From JAUIAI01 sp045106815 (GTDB taxonomy: Bacteria; Pseudomonadota; Gammaproteobacteria; Burkholderiales; Burkholderiaceae_E): a stretch of 64,000 nucleotides of DNA. The stretch spans positions 1 through 64,000 of the forward strand of contig JBGCFG010000023.1 of assembly GCA_045106815.1 (NCBI GenBank), written 5' to 3'. The position numbers were made by a program, and so were the translations under genes. The notes beneath the pieces are model-generated. The model worked only from the letters and a program-made list of their open reading frames with translations, was not told the origin of the DNA and made no database searches. Positions 43,373 through 51,995 of this stretch are shown piece after piece; within the stretch, counting starts at the first letter, position 1, and the number at the start of each line of letters is the position of its first letter.

Positions 43373-44755
43373 ATGATCAACAACGACGCAGCTACCGCCT
43401 CTCTTTTTGCATTGTCTCCACTGGATGGCCGATATGCACGTCAGGTTAGTGCGCTTGGCCCGATATTCTCCGAAGCAGGTTTTATGCGCAGGCGTCTACA
43501 GGTTGAGGTGGCCTGGCTGATCGCTCTCTCAGATGCAGGTTTGGCCGAATTCAAACCGCTGTCGCCCGAGTCTCGTGCGCTACTCAATGGCCTTGTTGAA
43601 GACTTTGATGCTGCAAGTGCCCAGCGGATCAAGGCCATTGAGGCGACGACCAATCATGACGTCAAGGCTGTGGAGATTTTTATTCGAGAAGCTGTGCAGG
43701 GTACCCCTGATCTTGAGCGTGCCATTGAGTTTATTCACTTTGCGTGCACTTCCGAAGATATCAACAACACATCGCACGCGCTCATGATTGCTGATGCGCG
43801 AGAGTCGGTTGTATTGCCCGCGCTCGCTCAGATCACCGGTGGGCTAAGCCAACTCGCTACAGAGCATGCTGGCACGCCAATGCTCAGCAGAACGCATGGC
43901 CAGACTGCTTCACCCACTACGCTAGGTAAGGAGCTGGCCAATGTGTTGGCGCGACTGAATCGTGCGGTTAAGCAGGTGGAGTCGGTGCAGGTACTTGCCA
44001 AGATGAATGGTGCGGTGGGTAACTACAACGCGCATTTGTCGGCTTATCCTGAGCTTGACTGGCCGGCATTTAGTGAAGGTGTCATTGCGGGGCTGGGTTT
44101 GCAGGTCAATCCGATGACCATCCAAATAGAGCCGCACGATTACATGGCTGAGCTTTTCGATGCGATGGCGCGAGTTAACACGATCTTGATCGATCTGTGT
44201 CGAGATTTGTGGGGTTATATTTCCTTGGGCTACTTTCGCCAGCGCTTAAAAGAAGGTGAGGTGGGCTCATCCACTATGCCGCACAAGGTTAACCCGATTG
44301 ATTTCGAAAACGCGGAAGGTAACCTGGGTCTGGCCAATGCCCTGTTGCGGCATCTGGCCGAGAAGTTGCCGATCTCACGTTGGCAGCGTGACCTGACCGA
44401 TTCAACAGTTTTAAGAAACGTTGGCGTGGCGTTTGGCTACTCGGCCCTCGCGTATGCCTCAGCGCTGCGGGGCCTGGGCAAGCTTGAGGTAAACGAGGCA
44501 CGACTTGCGGCAGACCTCGATAGTGCCTGGGAGGTGTTGGCCGAGCCAATTCAAACCGTGATGCGGCGCTACGGTTTGCCCAACCCTTACGATCGGCTCA
44601 AGGCCTTTACCCGGGGCAAAGCCATTAGTCGCGACGATTTACTGGCGTTTGTTGACACGCTCGAAATCCCGGCGCCTGAGCGGGAAAGGCTCAAAGCCTT
44701 AACGCCCGCCAGCTATGTTGGCCTCGCAGAAAAGCTTGCCCGCGACGCCTCCTGA
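43373..44755 (+). CDS. purB: adenylosuccinate lyase PurB
   Basis: A 460-residue purine biosynthesis enzyme that cleaves adenylosuccinate and SAICAR to fumarate plus AMP or AICAR. The family signature SSTMPHKVNPIDFENAEGN is near residue 302, with the catalytic His region SRTHGQTASPTTLGKE near 178 and TNHDVKAVE near 95. The N-terminus LSPLDGRYARQV is the standard PurB start. It has its own likely promoter and no downstream partner on this strand. Confidence 0.96.
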   Translation: MINNDAATASLFALSPLDGRYARQVSALGPIFSEAGFMRRRLQVEVAWLIALSDAGLAEFKPLSPESRALLNGLVEDFDAASAQRIKAIEATTNHDVKAVEIFIREAVQGTPDLERAIEFIHFACTSEDINNTSHALMIADARESVVLPALAQITGGLSQLATEHAGTPMLSRTHGQTASPTTLGKELANVLARLNRAVKQVESVQVLAKMNGAVGNYNAHLSAYPELDWPAFSEGVIAGLGLQVNPMTIQIEPHDYMAELFDAMARVNTILIDLCRDLWGYISLGYFRQRLKEGEVGSSTMPHKVNPIDFENAEGNLGLANALLRHLAEKLPISRWQRDLTDSTVLRNVGVAFGYSALAYASALRGLGKLEVNEARLAADLDSAWEVLAEPIQTVMRRYGLPNPYDRLKAFTRGKAISRDDLLAFVDTLEIPAPERERLKALTPASYVGLAEKLARDAS

Positions 44756-44806
44756 GCGCCCCCTAAGCAAAGCCCTTAACTCTTTCGCGGTCATAAGCCC
44801 GTCAGA

Positions 44807-44818
44807 TAGTTCTAACTA
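44807..44818. promoter_or_regulatory. inverted repeat before the MarR gene, candidate operator
   Basis: TAGTT-CT-AACTA lies 38 nt before the MarR ATG. It is a small symmetrical site of the kind MarR-family repressors use to control their own gene. Binding is not shown. Confidence 0.4.
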
Positions 44819-44855
44819 GTACAATCGTCACTCGAACTGGTTATTGAATTCAGCG

Positions 44856-45326
44856 ATGCCCGCAGCCCCTAACCCGCAAATGTGCCTCAAAACCATCCGC
44901 CAGCTAGCGGAAGCCCTGTGTGAGTTTGAGGCATTTAACCGAACATTCCTTAGGTCTTACGGCCTGACGCCAGCGCAATTTGACATCATTGCGACGCTCG
45001 GCAATACCGACGGTATGAACTTTCGTGAGCTGGGTGAAAAAACGCTCATCACCAAGGGCACTTTGACGGGCGTGATTGATCGGCTAACGGTGATGAAGCT
45101 GGTTCGTCGGGTGGCCGGGCAGACAGACCGGCGAACATTGCGGGTTGAGCTAACCAGCAAAGGCATTGCCTTGTTTGAGCAGGCCCACCCAGCTATCTTG
45201 AGTGAGCTCCAAGCGATGATGCATGCCAGCGGTTATACCGAGCGTGATTTCAAAGCCTTGAGTAAGGATTTTGTTCGCATGCGCGATGCGTTTCGGCATT
45301 GGCACCCGCCCGCCAGGGCGGCCTGA
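44856..45326 (+). CDS. MarR-family transcriptional regulator
   Basis: A 156-residue regulator with the MarR winged helix: LTPAQFDIIATLG, MNFRELGEKTLITKGTLTGVIDRLTVMKLVRRVAGQTDRRTLRVELTSKG, at about residues 36-100. The C-terminal part is helical and forms the dimer interface. The start is the ATG at 44856, with a TTG further back. It lies 10 nt before the cytochrome b561 gene and is probably co-transcribed with it and the YceI genes, so it may regulate that cluster. Confidence 0.9.
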   Translation: MPAAPNPQMCLKTIRQLAEALCEFEAFNRTFLRSYGLTPAQFDIIATLGNTDGMNFRELGEKTLITKGTLTGVIDRLTVMKLVRRVAGQTDRRTLRVELTSKGIALFEQAHPAILSELQAMMHASGYTERDFKALSKDFVRMRDAFRHWHPPARAA

Positions 45327-45336
45327 CGGAGTCAAG

Positions 45337-45906
45337 ATGGGCGCAACCAACCAAGTGCAACGCTATACCAAGACAGCGATGGTCCTGCACTGGTTGATGG
45401 CACTGGCCATTATCTCGGGCTGGGTCATGGGTAACTATATGGTCGACCTCAAGTTCTCGCCCGACAAGTTACAACTTTATAGTTGGCACAAATGGATTGG
45501 CTTCACCGTTTTTATGCTCGCGTTGCTGCGGCTGGTATGGCGCTGGACTCATAAGCCGCCACCTCCACTCCCCGGGCAACCTGCCTGGCAATTGCATGCT
45601 GCGTCGATTACGCACGCGTTGTTCTATGCACTGTTCTTGGCAGTTCCCATTTCGGGTTGGCTGTTTTCATCTTCGACTGGTTTCCCGTTGGTGTATCTCG
45701 GCCTTTTACCCATTCCGGATTTAATCGGAAAGAGTCCCGAACTAAAAGACACACTCAAGGCGGTTCACTGGTATCTGAGCACTGGTCTTGCCGCACTGGT
45801 TGTGCTTCATATTGGGGCGGCCATCAAGCACACAGTCGTGTCTCGGGACACGACCTTGGCCCGCATGCTTCCATGGGGTCGTCCAGATGCCCACTCACAA
45901 CGTTAA
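45337..45906 (+). CDS. cytochrome b561 family protein
   Basis: A 189-residue inner-membrane b-type cytochrome with four helices. Candidate heme-ligand histidines are in VLHWLMALAII, YSWHKWIGFTVF, ITHALFYALFLAVPISGW and HWYLSTGLAALVVLHIGAAIKH. Family members transfer electrons from the quinone pool, often to superoxide. The ATG has GGAG 5 nt upstream. It is followed by two YceI genes, the known yceJ-yceI pairing. Confidence 0.92.
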   Translation: MGATNQVQRYTKTAMVLHWLMALAIISGWVMGNYMVDLKFSPDKLQLYSWHKWIGFTVFMLALLRLVWRWTHKPPPPLPGQPAWQLHAASITHALFYALFLAVPISGWLFSSSTGFPLVYLGLLPIPDLIGKSPELKDTLKAVHWYLSTGLAALVVLHIGAAIKHTVVSRDTTLARMLPWGRPDAHSQR

Positions 45907-45925
45907 AGATTTTTTGAGAGCACTA

Positions 45926-46510
45926 ATGACCCTATTCAAGTTGAATAATTCTTCGCTTTTCGCCGCGATCCTTGCTGGCCTGATGTGGGCAGTAACACCT
46001 ACTCATGCTGCGCCGCTGGCTGTTGACCAGACAGCCAGCGAAGTGTCTGTGACCTTCACTCAAATGAATGTGCCCGTCGATGCGAGCTTTACTGAATTCT
46101 CTGCTGACGCGACGTTTGATCCGGCCAGCCCAGAAACCGCAAGCGCCAAAATTACGATAAAAACTGCCAGCTTTGACTTTGGCCCTGGCGCCGAGGAATA
46201 CAACGCAGAAGTCCGCAAGCCTGAATGGTTCGATTCAAAGCAATTTCCAGACGCAGTGTTTGAGGCTAACGGCGCAAAGCCTGGCAGTGACCAGCAGTAT
46301 GAGGTTGCCGGCCAGCTAACCATCAAAGGCAAGACGGTGGATGTCGTTGCGCCGGTTGTGCTGTCAGAGGTTAGCGGGCAATGGGTGTTTATGGGCGAGT
46401 TGCCAATCAAGAGGCTCGACTATGGCTTGGGCGCCACCGAATGGAGCGACACCTCAATCGTGGCTGATGAAGTCATCGTTAAATTCAAGATAGTTGCTGC
46501 CAAGCCGTAG
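45926..46510 (+). CDS. yceI: YceI-family periplasmic protein (first copy)
   Basis: A 194-residue exported protein with a signal peptide (residues about 1-28, ending PTHAAPL). The YceI lipocalin-like fold is visible in VDQTASEVSVTFTQMNVPVDASFTEFSADATFDP, WFDSKQFPDAVFEANGAKPG, and VAGQLTIKGKTVDVVAPVVL. YceI proteins bind polyisoprenoids such as quinones. It starts at the ATG at 45926, 19 nt after the cytochrome b561 stop; the frame extends back into that gene. Confidence 0.9.
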   Translation: MTLFKLNNSSLFAAILAGLMWAVTPTHAAPLAVDQTASEVSVTFTQMNVPVDASFTEFSADATFDPASPETASAKITIKTASFDFGPGAEEYNAEVRKPEWFDSKQFPDAVFEANGAKPGSDQQYEVAGQLTIKGKTVDVVAPVVLSEVSGQWVFMGELPIKRLDYGLGATEWSDTSIVADEVIVKFKIVAAKP

Positions 46511-46618
46511 TGCCAGCGTGCCCGTGAATGCTTCCTAGGATCAGTATTCATTTCTCACCGACCAAACTGAATTCGTCAATCTGAGCCGACACATCGGCGA
46601 ACTAACCAGGAGTCATCA

Positions 46619-47215
46619 ATGAACAAAACCTTGTCCCCGGTATCTCTGGCTGCTATAGCTGCTTTCGCTAGCACCACGATGTTGGCTGCAGCGCCGGCTT
46701 CGGCGGAAGAAACTACCTACATGATTGAGTCGAGCCATACCTATCCGTCGTTTCGCGCGCCGCATCTAGGCATCTCATGGTGGACTGGCAAGTTCAATAA
46801 AACTACCGGTTCGATCAAGATGGATCAGGCTGCGGGCAAAGGCACCGTCAATATCGTGATAGATGCGGCGAGCGTGGACTTTGGTCACGAAAAAATGAAT
46901 CAGCATGCGCTCAAGGAAGACTTCTTCAACGTGGCTGCTCATCCAGAAATTACGTATACCGGCAATCTCGTATTTGATGGTGACACACCGTCAGGCGTTG
47001 AAGGCGAACTAACCATGATTGGCAAGACCTTGCCAGTGAACCTGACGATCAATAGCTTCAAGTGCATTGTCCACCCGATGCTCAAGCGGGAGGTGTGTGG
47101 CGCCGACGTTGAGGGCGAATTCAACCGCCGTGACTTCGGCATGACTTATGCCTCGCGAGATGCGGCAGGCGGGGTGGCCAAGCTGACCATTCAGGTTGAG
47201 GCCCTCAAACAGTAA
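46619..47215 (+). CDS. yceI: YceI-family periplasmic protein (second copy)
   Basis: A 198-residue exported protein with a signal peptide (1-29, ending PASAEE). The YceI pattern is closer to the E. coli protein: YMIESSHTYPSFRAPHLGISWWTGKFNKTTGSI, FFNVAAHPEITYTGNLVFDG, EGELTMIGKTLPVNLTINSFKCI and GVCGADVEGEF-like RDFGM. The two cysteines in FKCI and VCGAD may form a disulfide. It lies 108 nt after the first copy, with AGGAG before the ATG. The two copies are not close enough to be a recent duplication. Confidence 0.92.
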   Translation: MNKTLSPVSLAAIAAFASTTMLAAAPASAEETTYMIESSHTYPSFRAPHLGISWWTGKFNKTTGSIKMDQAAGKGTVNIVIDAASVDFGHEKMNQHALKEDFFNVAAHPEITYTGNLVFDGDTPSGVEGELTMIGKTLPVNLTINSFKCIVHPMLKREVCGADVEGEFNRRDFGMTYASRDAAGGVAKLTIQVEALKQ

Positions 47216-47312
47216 ATCAGTCATAAATTGAACAGGGAAAAGCGACACCGGGCTGGTTGCGGCGCTGGGCTGAGATAAACTCTATTGCATTCTCAGGCAC
47301 GACGGAGTGTTT

Positions 47313-48008
47313 ATGTCAGGCAGCGCCACCCTTGGTTTTAGTCGTTCCAGTCAGCGGAACCACCCGCTTAGTAGAGCCTTACTGGCATTTGCGGTCGTCA
47401 CGCTGACCGGGCTGAGCGGCTGCCAGACGGCTTACTATGCCGCCTGGGAGAAGCTTGGCTATGAGAAGCGAGACATTCTAGTAAGCCGGGTTGAGAATGC
47501 CCGTGATGCGCAGGAAGAAGCAAAAGAAGAAGTGGTGAGCGCGCTGGAATCCTTCAGCCAGGCCGTGAACTTTGAAGGCGGAGAGTTAGAGACTCAATAC
47601 AAGCGCTTTAAATCACAGTTGGAGGCGAGCGAAAGCGCCGCCGCGAATGTGCGTGATCGGGTCGATAAAGTGCAGGCCACCGGCACCGCGCTGTTTGAGG
47701 AATGGGAAGGCGAGTTAGATTCCTACAGCAATAAGTCACTTCGCCAGCGAAGTGAGTTGCAGTTGCGCGAGACTCGCTCAAAGTACGGCACCATGCTCAC
47801 AGCCATGCAAAAGGCTCGCGACCGACTTGAGCCGGCACTGCGCCCATTGCGAGATCAGGTTTTGTTTCTGAAGCACAACCTGAATGCCGCGGCGATGTCA
47901 GGTATGAAGGACGAGGTGCGCAAGGTCGATATTGAAGTCAATCGTCTGATCAAAGACATCAACGCAGCGGTTGAAGAAGCTAATGGCTTTATCAATCAGA
48001 TTCAGTAG
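47313..48008 (+). CDS. DUF2959-family lipoprotein
   Basis: A 231-residue lipoprotein with a long helical body. The lipobox TGLSGC is at about residues 30-35. The DUF2959 pattern follows: YYAAWEKLGYEKRDILVSRV, then coiled-coil-like helices (AQEEAKEEVVSALESF, SELQLRETRSKYGTMLTAMQKARDRLEP). Function unknown; often near envelope genes. The start is the ATG at 47313, with GGAG 5 nt upstream. Confidence 0.88.
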   Translation: MSGSATLGFSRSSQRNHPLSRALLAFAVVTLTGLSGCQTAYYAAWEKLGYEKRDILVSRVENARDAQEEAKEEVVSALESFSQAVNFEGGELETQYKRFKSQLEASESAAANVRDRVDKVQATGTALFEEWEGELDSYSNKSLRQRSELQLRETRSKYGTMLTAMQKARDRLEPALRPLRDQVLFLKHNLNAAAMSGMKDEVRKVDIEVNRLIKDINAAVEEANGFINQIQ

Positions 48009-48123
48009 CGTCCTCCTGGCTAGCTTAGGGTCGCGTGAGTTCATTGCGAAGCAACTTCATCTCGCGAGTGGCCGCCCCGAGTTCACGGTCAGCGCGACGA
48101 GGGCAAGCTTGAGTGGATTCAGG

Positions 48124-49023
48124 TCACTTCACCTGGTGGCCAATCCGATGCCAGCGAACAGCATCCTGGTCGGTGGAAAAATAGATTTGACGCGCTTTGC
48201 CGACGATATCGCGTAGAGGGATCACGCCGTAGTCGGTTGAGTCAAGACTGTTCGAAAGGTTGTCACCCAAAAGATAGGCATGGCCGGTTGGCACGGTGAT
48301 GGTTTGCGCCTGATCCGCGATTGAGTCTTCAATCAATTCGGCATCGTCCACCGTTACACTGTCGTCACTGACGGTGACGCGGTCGCCAGGTAAGCCAATC
48401 AGGCGTTTGATGTGCCACTGAGAACGGTCATTAGGGTAGGTGAACAACACAATGTCGCCTCGCTCTAGTGCATGGGTGCAACCTTGGCAATTGACGCGCA
48501 TGTCGATAAACAATCGGTCGCCTGCCAGCAAAGTGGGCGCCATACTGTTACCAACGATGTGGACCGGGTGGACGAGGTCGGCGCGTACTTTGCCTAGAAC
48601 AGTTGGCAGAATCAAACCAGCGAAGATCAGGAAAATTGCCGCATACAAGCCACTAATTTGCCACGACCGTACCGGAGCAGCGGCCAGACGGGCGCCGCGC
48701 CAGGCGTCCCAGATGTTCCAAAGCCATAGGCCAATTGTGGCGAGCAACCAAAGCGCCATAGTGGGCGCCATGAGAGCACCTGGCATCGTCAATGCTAGAA
48801 ACGCGCCTAACGGTGTAGCAATCAGGCAGAACCCAACCAATAGCCAGATCGCCCGGTTTGCCTGACCGTTATACAGTTGTCCCATACCGGGCAGGCATGC
48901 CGACATGACTGCCGCCAGAACCGGGCGACGGTGATTTTTCTGACGCTGCTTAGGAGGCAATCCGCTGGGCGCCTGTTGACCTGGCGACGACACCTCATGT
49001 GGTTGTTGTGGTTGTGCTGACAT
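48124..49023 (-). CDS. lepB: signal peptidase I-like protein with extra N-terminal membrane domain
   Basis: A 299-residue protease. Residues 20-130 form several membrane helices with the TM2-like motif CLPGMGQLYNGQANRA. The S26 protease domain (about residues 145-299) has the catalytic Ser in VGNSMAPTLLAGDRLFID, Lys in WHIKRLIGLPGDRV, and box E LGDNLSNSLDSTDYGVI. A CxxC (VNCQGCTHA) lies between them. It is not beside lepA or rnc as a housekeeping LepB would be; it is the last gene of an ECF sigma operon. The start is the ATG at 49023 with AGGGAG 6 nt upstream. Its substrates may be a specific set controlled by the sigma factor. Confidence 0.85.
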   Translation of the reverse strand: MSAQPQQPHEVSSPGQQAPSGLPPKQRQKNHRRPVLAAVMSACLPGMGQLYNGQANRAIWLLVGFCLIATPLGAFLALTMPGALMAPTMALWLLATIGLWLWNIWDAWRGARLAAAPVRSWQISGLYAAIFLIFAGLILPTVLGKVRADLVHPVHIVGNSMAPTLLAGDRLFIDMRVNCQGCTHALERGDIVLFTYPNDRSQWHIKRLIGLPGDRVTVSDDSVTVDDAELIEDSIADQAQTITVPTGHAYLLGDNLSNSLDSTDYGVIPLRDIVGKARQIYFSTDQDAVRWHRIGHQVK

Positions 49024-49033
49024 GATTAACTCC

Positions 49034-49300
49034 CTACCAAGCGGTCGATGCCGCCCACAGACCCAAAACAAAACTACCCGTCTGGCTCACACCGAGCAGT
49101 CCACCGCCCAACAGCAGCACCCACTGCGTAAACGTCAATGGCTCAACCTTCTCTTGAACTGATGTTGCAATCTGTACCTCTCGCATCACTGCATCGACAA
49201 AAGCATCGGGAGGATCATTGGCCAGTGATTGCATGAGACGATCAAGTGCTAGGTCGTCGTTAGGCTCATGCCGATTGGGTGTGTTGTCACCTGGTTTCAT
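49034..49300 (-). CDS. small membrane protein in the sigma factor operon (possible anti-sigma)
   Basis: An 88-residue protein. The N-terminal half is soluble and acidic (NRHEPNDDLALDRLMQSLANDPPDAFVDAVMRE), and one or two hydrophobic segments follow (WVLLLGGGLLGVSQTGSFVLGLWAAS). This layout, and its overlap with the sigma factor gene by 14 nt, suggest a membrane anti-sigma factor, but no zinc-binding motif (HxxxCxxC) is present and the family is not recognised. Confidence 0.75.
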   Translation of the reverse strand: MKPGDNTPNRHEPNDDLALDRLMQSLANDPPDAFVDAVMREVQIATSVQEKVEPLTFTQWVLLLGGGLLGVSQTGSFVLGLWAASTAW

Positions 49301-49865
49301 CGTTTACCGACTCCTGATGGTTCATACGCTCAAATAGGCGCTTGCGTGTTCGAGACAGGCGGACGCGAAAAGCGCCAACCGAGCAATCGCAGACTTTGGC
49401 TGCGTCAGCGGTATCGAGTTCATCCACGTAGACCAGCGCAATGATCAGGCGGTCTTGCGGATCTAGTTGATTAACGGCTGCGGCGAGTTGGCGCATGCGC
49501 TCGTGCGTTTCCAGTAGCGCCGATGGTTCGGGCGCATTGTCAATGGCAGTATCGGTTTCACCCGGCGCATCGGCTGCTGGGGCACGACGCCGGTTGTAGT
49601 CCAGTCGATTGATTGCCGCATTGCGAGCTATCGTCCAAAGCCATGTACTAAGCACAGACCTCTCGGGGTCAAACTGCTCACGGCTTCGCCATAGACGAAT
49701 AAAGACCTCCTGCGCAAGATCTTCCGATTCAGCAGCCGTGAACCCCATACGGCCGGCAAACGCAAAAATCGGTGATTGATAGCGACGCACCAGGCGCTCA
49801 AACCTCGCCGGATCACCCGAGGCGAGGTCATTGGGGTCGATCTTCTGCGTATGCTTGCTGGCCAT
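49287..49865 (-). CDS. ECF-type RNA polymerase sigma factor
   Basis: A 192-residue sigma-70 ECF factor. Region 2 is FAGRMGFTAAESEDLAQEVFIRLWRSREQF with the typical STWLWTIARNAAINRLD; region 4 is NQLDPQDRLIIALVYVDELDTADAAKVCDCSVGAFRVRLSRTRKRL. The start ATG at 49865 has no obvious ribosome binding site; instead CTGTATAACTGTATAT lies just before it, so an internal promoter or leaderless start is possible. It heads the operon with the small membrane protein and the signal peptidase-like gene. Confidence 0.93.
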   Translation of the reverse strand: MASKHTQKIDPNDLASGDPARFERLVRRYQSPIFAFAGRMGFTAAESEDLAQEVFIRLWRSREQFDPERSVLSTWLWTIARNAAINRLDYNRRRAPAADAPGETDTAIDNAPEPSALLETHERMRQLAAAVNQLDPQDRLIIALVYVDELDTADAAKVCDCSVGAFRVRLSRTRKRLFERMNHQESVNDETR

Positions 49866-49938
49866 ATACAGTTATACAGCCGACAAACGAAGGCGTTGCA
49901 CCTAGGAGGGAGCCGTTGCCCCGGCAGTAGACAAGGGA

Positions 49939-50637
49939 TCAGTCGTATTGATCATGCCTGCGTACCCATGACTGGGCATATGGCAAGTCGGCCTCGTCAC
50001 GGCCCAGAGGCGTGAGGTCAAGTAATTGGTAAGTGCCGTTCACCATATCTAGCCCGCGCGCATAGGTAGAGTAGGTGTGAGCCACTTTGTCATCATTGAG
50101 CAGAACGAACACGCTGATACCAGGCAATTCCTGATGAACGGCACGATTAGCGTAGTTGTAGTTGCCCGTGCTGTTCACCTCATCGGTGTTAAACGTTACT
50201 CCGTAATCCGCATTGAATTCAGACCCGGCAGACGAGACCCAGTCAAACGACCACGCCATGCGGGATCGATATGTCAGCAGTTTACTTAGCCGCGCAGAAG
50301 AAACTGCTACGAGGCTCGTATCGCGGGCAGCCAGATGAGTAATCGCACCGTCGTAATTGTCAGCCCAGAACGAGCAGCTTGGGCAGCCCTGCGCCCAGTC
50401 GTCGCCAAACATAAAGTGATAGATGACGAGCTGACGCTTACCTTTAAAAAGTTGAAGCAGTGTTTCCCTGCCACGCTCGGTTTCAAACTCATAGGTTTGG
50501 TCCACGAGCACAGCCGGTAATGCGCGTCTGGCTTGGGCCAGTCGCTCACGCGCTTGGGTTAGTGATTTTTCTTCTGCAAGCAAGGATTTGCGCGCTGCCA
50601 ACCAAGTTTGCCGATCGGTTAAGTCTATGCTTTTCAT
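49939..50637 (-). CDS. DUF899-family thioredoxin-like protein
   Basis: A 232-residue protein of the DUF899 family, thioredoxin-fold proteins of unknown function. The family pattern is present: WLAARKSLLAEEKSLTQARERLAQARRALP at the N-terminus, LIYHFMFG-like LVIYHFMFGDDWAQGCPSCSFWADNYDG with the CPSC pair, SFDWVSSAGSEFNADYG and VFVLLNDDKVAHTYSTYARG. The gene is divergent from a racemase gene across a region with a 20-bp symmetrical site. Confidence 0.92.
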   Translation of the reverse strand: MKSIDLTDRQTWLAARKSLLAEEKSLTQARERLAQARRALPAVLVDQTYEFETERGRETLLQLFKGKRQLVIYHFMFGDDWAQGCPSCSFWADNYDGAITHLAARDTSLVAVSSARLSKLLTYRSRMAWSFDWVSSAGSEFNADYGVTFNTDEVNSTGNYNYANRAVHQELPGISVFVLLNDDKVAHTYSTYARGLDMVNGTYQLLDLTPLGRDEADLPYAQSWVRRHDQYD

Positions 50638-50664
50638 GTGCGGTACCCCACCTGCCGATAACTC

Positions 50665-50684
50665 GAATGTATAGAGCTACATTC
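50665..50684. promoter_or_regulatory. inverted repeat between DUF899 and racemase genes, candidate operator
   Basis: GAATGTA-TAGAGC-TACATTC is a perfect 7-bp inverted repeat with 6-nt spacing, 28 nt before the DUF899 ATG. The arrangement resembles ArsR- or HxlR-type operators. No regulator gene is adjacent, so the binding protein is unknown. Confidence 0.5.
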
Positions 50685-50780
50685 TTAAAGTCAACTATTT
50701 GGTTTAGTAATGTTGCATCCCTTATTAGCTTGAGCTTTGGCCTGCCCTATCCTATGGTTTTGACACTCACCACGACCAAC

Positions 50781-51485
50781 ATGCGTCCTCCTGCACACAT
50801 TGGCATTGTTGCCTGCTCGGCCGAAGGAGCGTCCCTGTGCTATCGCACTATCTGCTCTGAAGGCTATGCCGTTCTCGCGCCTCACGCCCATCCTGAAATC
50901 TCACTGCATTCGTTGTCGCTCGCAGACTACGTTAAGTGCCTCGATGCTGGAGATCTGCAGGGTGTTGCCGACTTGATGCTGACCTCTGCGAACAAGCTCG
51001 CAGCAGCAGGCGCCAAACTCCTGATTTGTCCTGACAATACGATTCACCAGGCGTTTTCTCTCGTTCGGCCTGAATCACCTCTGCCTTGGCTTCACATAGC
51101 CGAAGTCGTTGCGTCCGAGGCCGCGGCGCTTGCCTACCGGAGGGTTGGCCTACTGGGTACCAATTGGCTCATGTCCAGCAACGTTTACCCAGAGAAGCTT
51201 CGCGCTGAGGGTATCGAATGCATTCGCCCGGTCGACAGCCAATGCGATGAACTTGGCAAGCTCATCATGGATGAACTCGTGCGTGGCATCTTTCATGATT
51301 CAACGAAAAAGCGCTTTCAGCAGATTATCCAAGACTTGCGGGACGATGGTTGTGAGGCCGTCATTCTCGGGTGTACGGAGATACCGCTCATCATCAATGC
51401 TGGAAACTCGCCGTTACCCACGCTGGACTCCACTCAGCTTCTGGCGAGGGCAGCACTACAGGCAGCCCTGGAGCATTCACAGTGA
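50781..51485 (+). CDS. aspartate/glutamate racemase-family protein
   Basis: A 234-residue protein of the Asp/Glu racemase family. Two catalytic-type cysteines are visible: CPDNTIHQAF (about residue 80) and ILGCTEIPLII (about 197). The family usually starts with GGMSWEST; here it is GIVACSAEGASLCYRTI, which is unusual. The start is unclear: ATGs at 50754 and 50781 both lack a strong ribosome binding site, and I use the second because similarity starts there. The family call is good; the amino acid substrate is not known. Confidence 0.82.
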   Translation: MRPPAHIGIVACSAEGASLCYRTICSEGYAVLAPHAHPEISLHSLSLADYVKCLDAGDLQGVADLMLTSANKLAAAGAKLLICPDNTIHQAFSLVRPESPLPWLHIAEVVASEAAALAYRRVGLLGTNWLMSSNVYPEKLRAEGIECIRPVDSQCDELGKLIMDELVRGIFHDSTKKRFQQIIQDLRDDGCEAVILGCTEIPLIINAGNSPLPTLDSTQLLARAALQAALEHSQ

Positions 51486-51606
51486 TCGTTAAAGGCAAGA
51501 TGAACGCCGGAATTTGCCTAGCCATCTGTAGAGCGATTACTCGTCAGCGCGCGAAAGAACTAATTGTTCGAGTGAGAGCAAGTTCTTCTGAGTCGCGCCG
51601 TCTCAC

Positions 51607-51975
51607 ATGACTTTCTCCACGCTCAGAACTATTGCCAACGACTTTTTGCGATGGCGCGGTGGGCGACAGGAATCCGGGTACGAGAAGATGCTGATCGGCA
51701 TCAATCCGTTCTTTGTTCCGTTTGATTGTTATTTGCTGCGTTTTCGCGAAGGTGCTGAAATTGCAACTCACACAGATCCAGTCGATGGGCGGCGTCACTA
51801 CCGCGTCAACGTCATTCTCTCGGAAGCTGACGAAGGTGGGGTATTTGTGTGTGCGAACCCTATCCATGAGTCTCGCCGAATCAAGTTTTTCAGGCCTGAC
51901 CGGCAGGCTCATAGCGTGACGCGTGTGGAGGCAGGCACTCGGTATGTTTTGAGTATTGGGTGGGTGTTGAAGTGA
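51607..51975 (+). CDS. small 2OG-Fe(II) oxygenase-like protein
   Basis: A 122-residue protein with the core pattern of a 2-oxoglutarate/Fe(II) oxygenase: YLLRFREGAEIATHTDP (HxD iron ligands at about residues 56-58), RVNVILSEADEGGVFVCAN, and a distal His plus Arg in DRQAHSVTRVEAGTRYVLSIGW. It is shorter than usual oxygenases and may be a minimal form or a fragment. The start ATG is 18 nt after an in-frame stop. It lies between the racemase and a DCC-family gene on the same strand. Confidence 0.7.
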   Translation: MTFSTLRTIANDFLRWRGGRQESGYEKMLIGINPFFVPFDCYLLRFREGAEIATHTDPVDGRRHYRVNVILSEADEGGVFVCANPIHESRRIKFFRPDRQAHSVTRVEAGTRYVLSIGWVLK

Positions 51976-51995
51976 ATCAGAATTGAACACTGACC

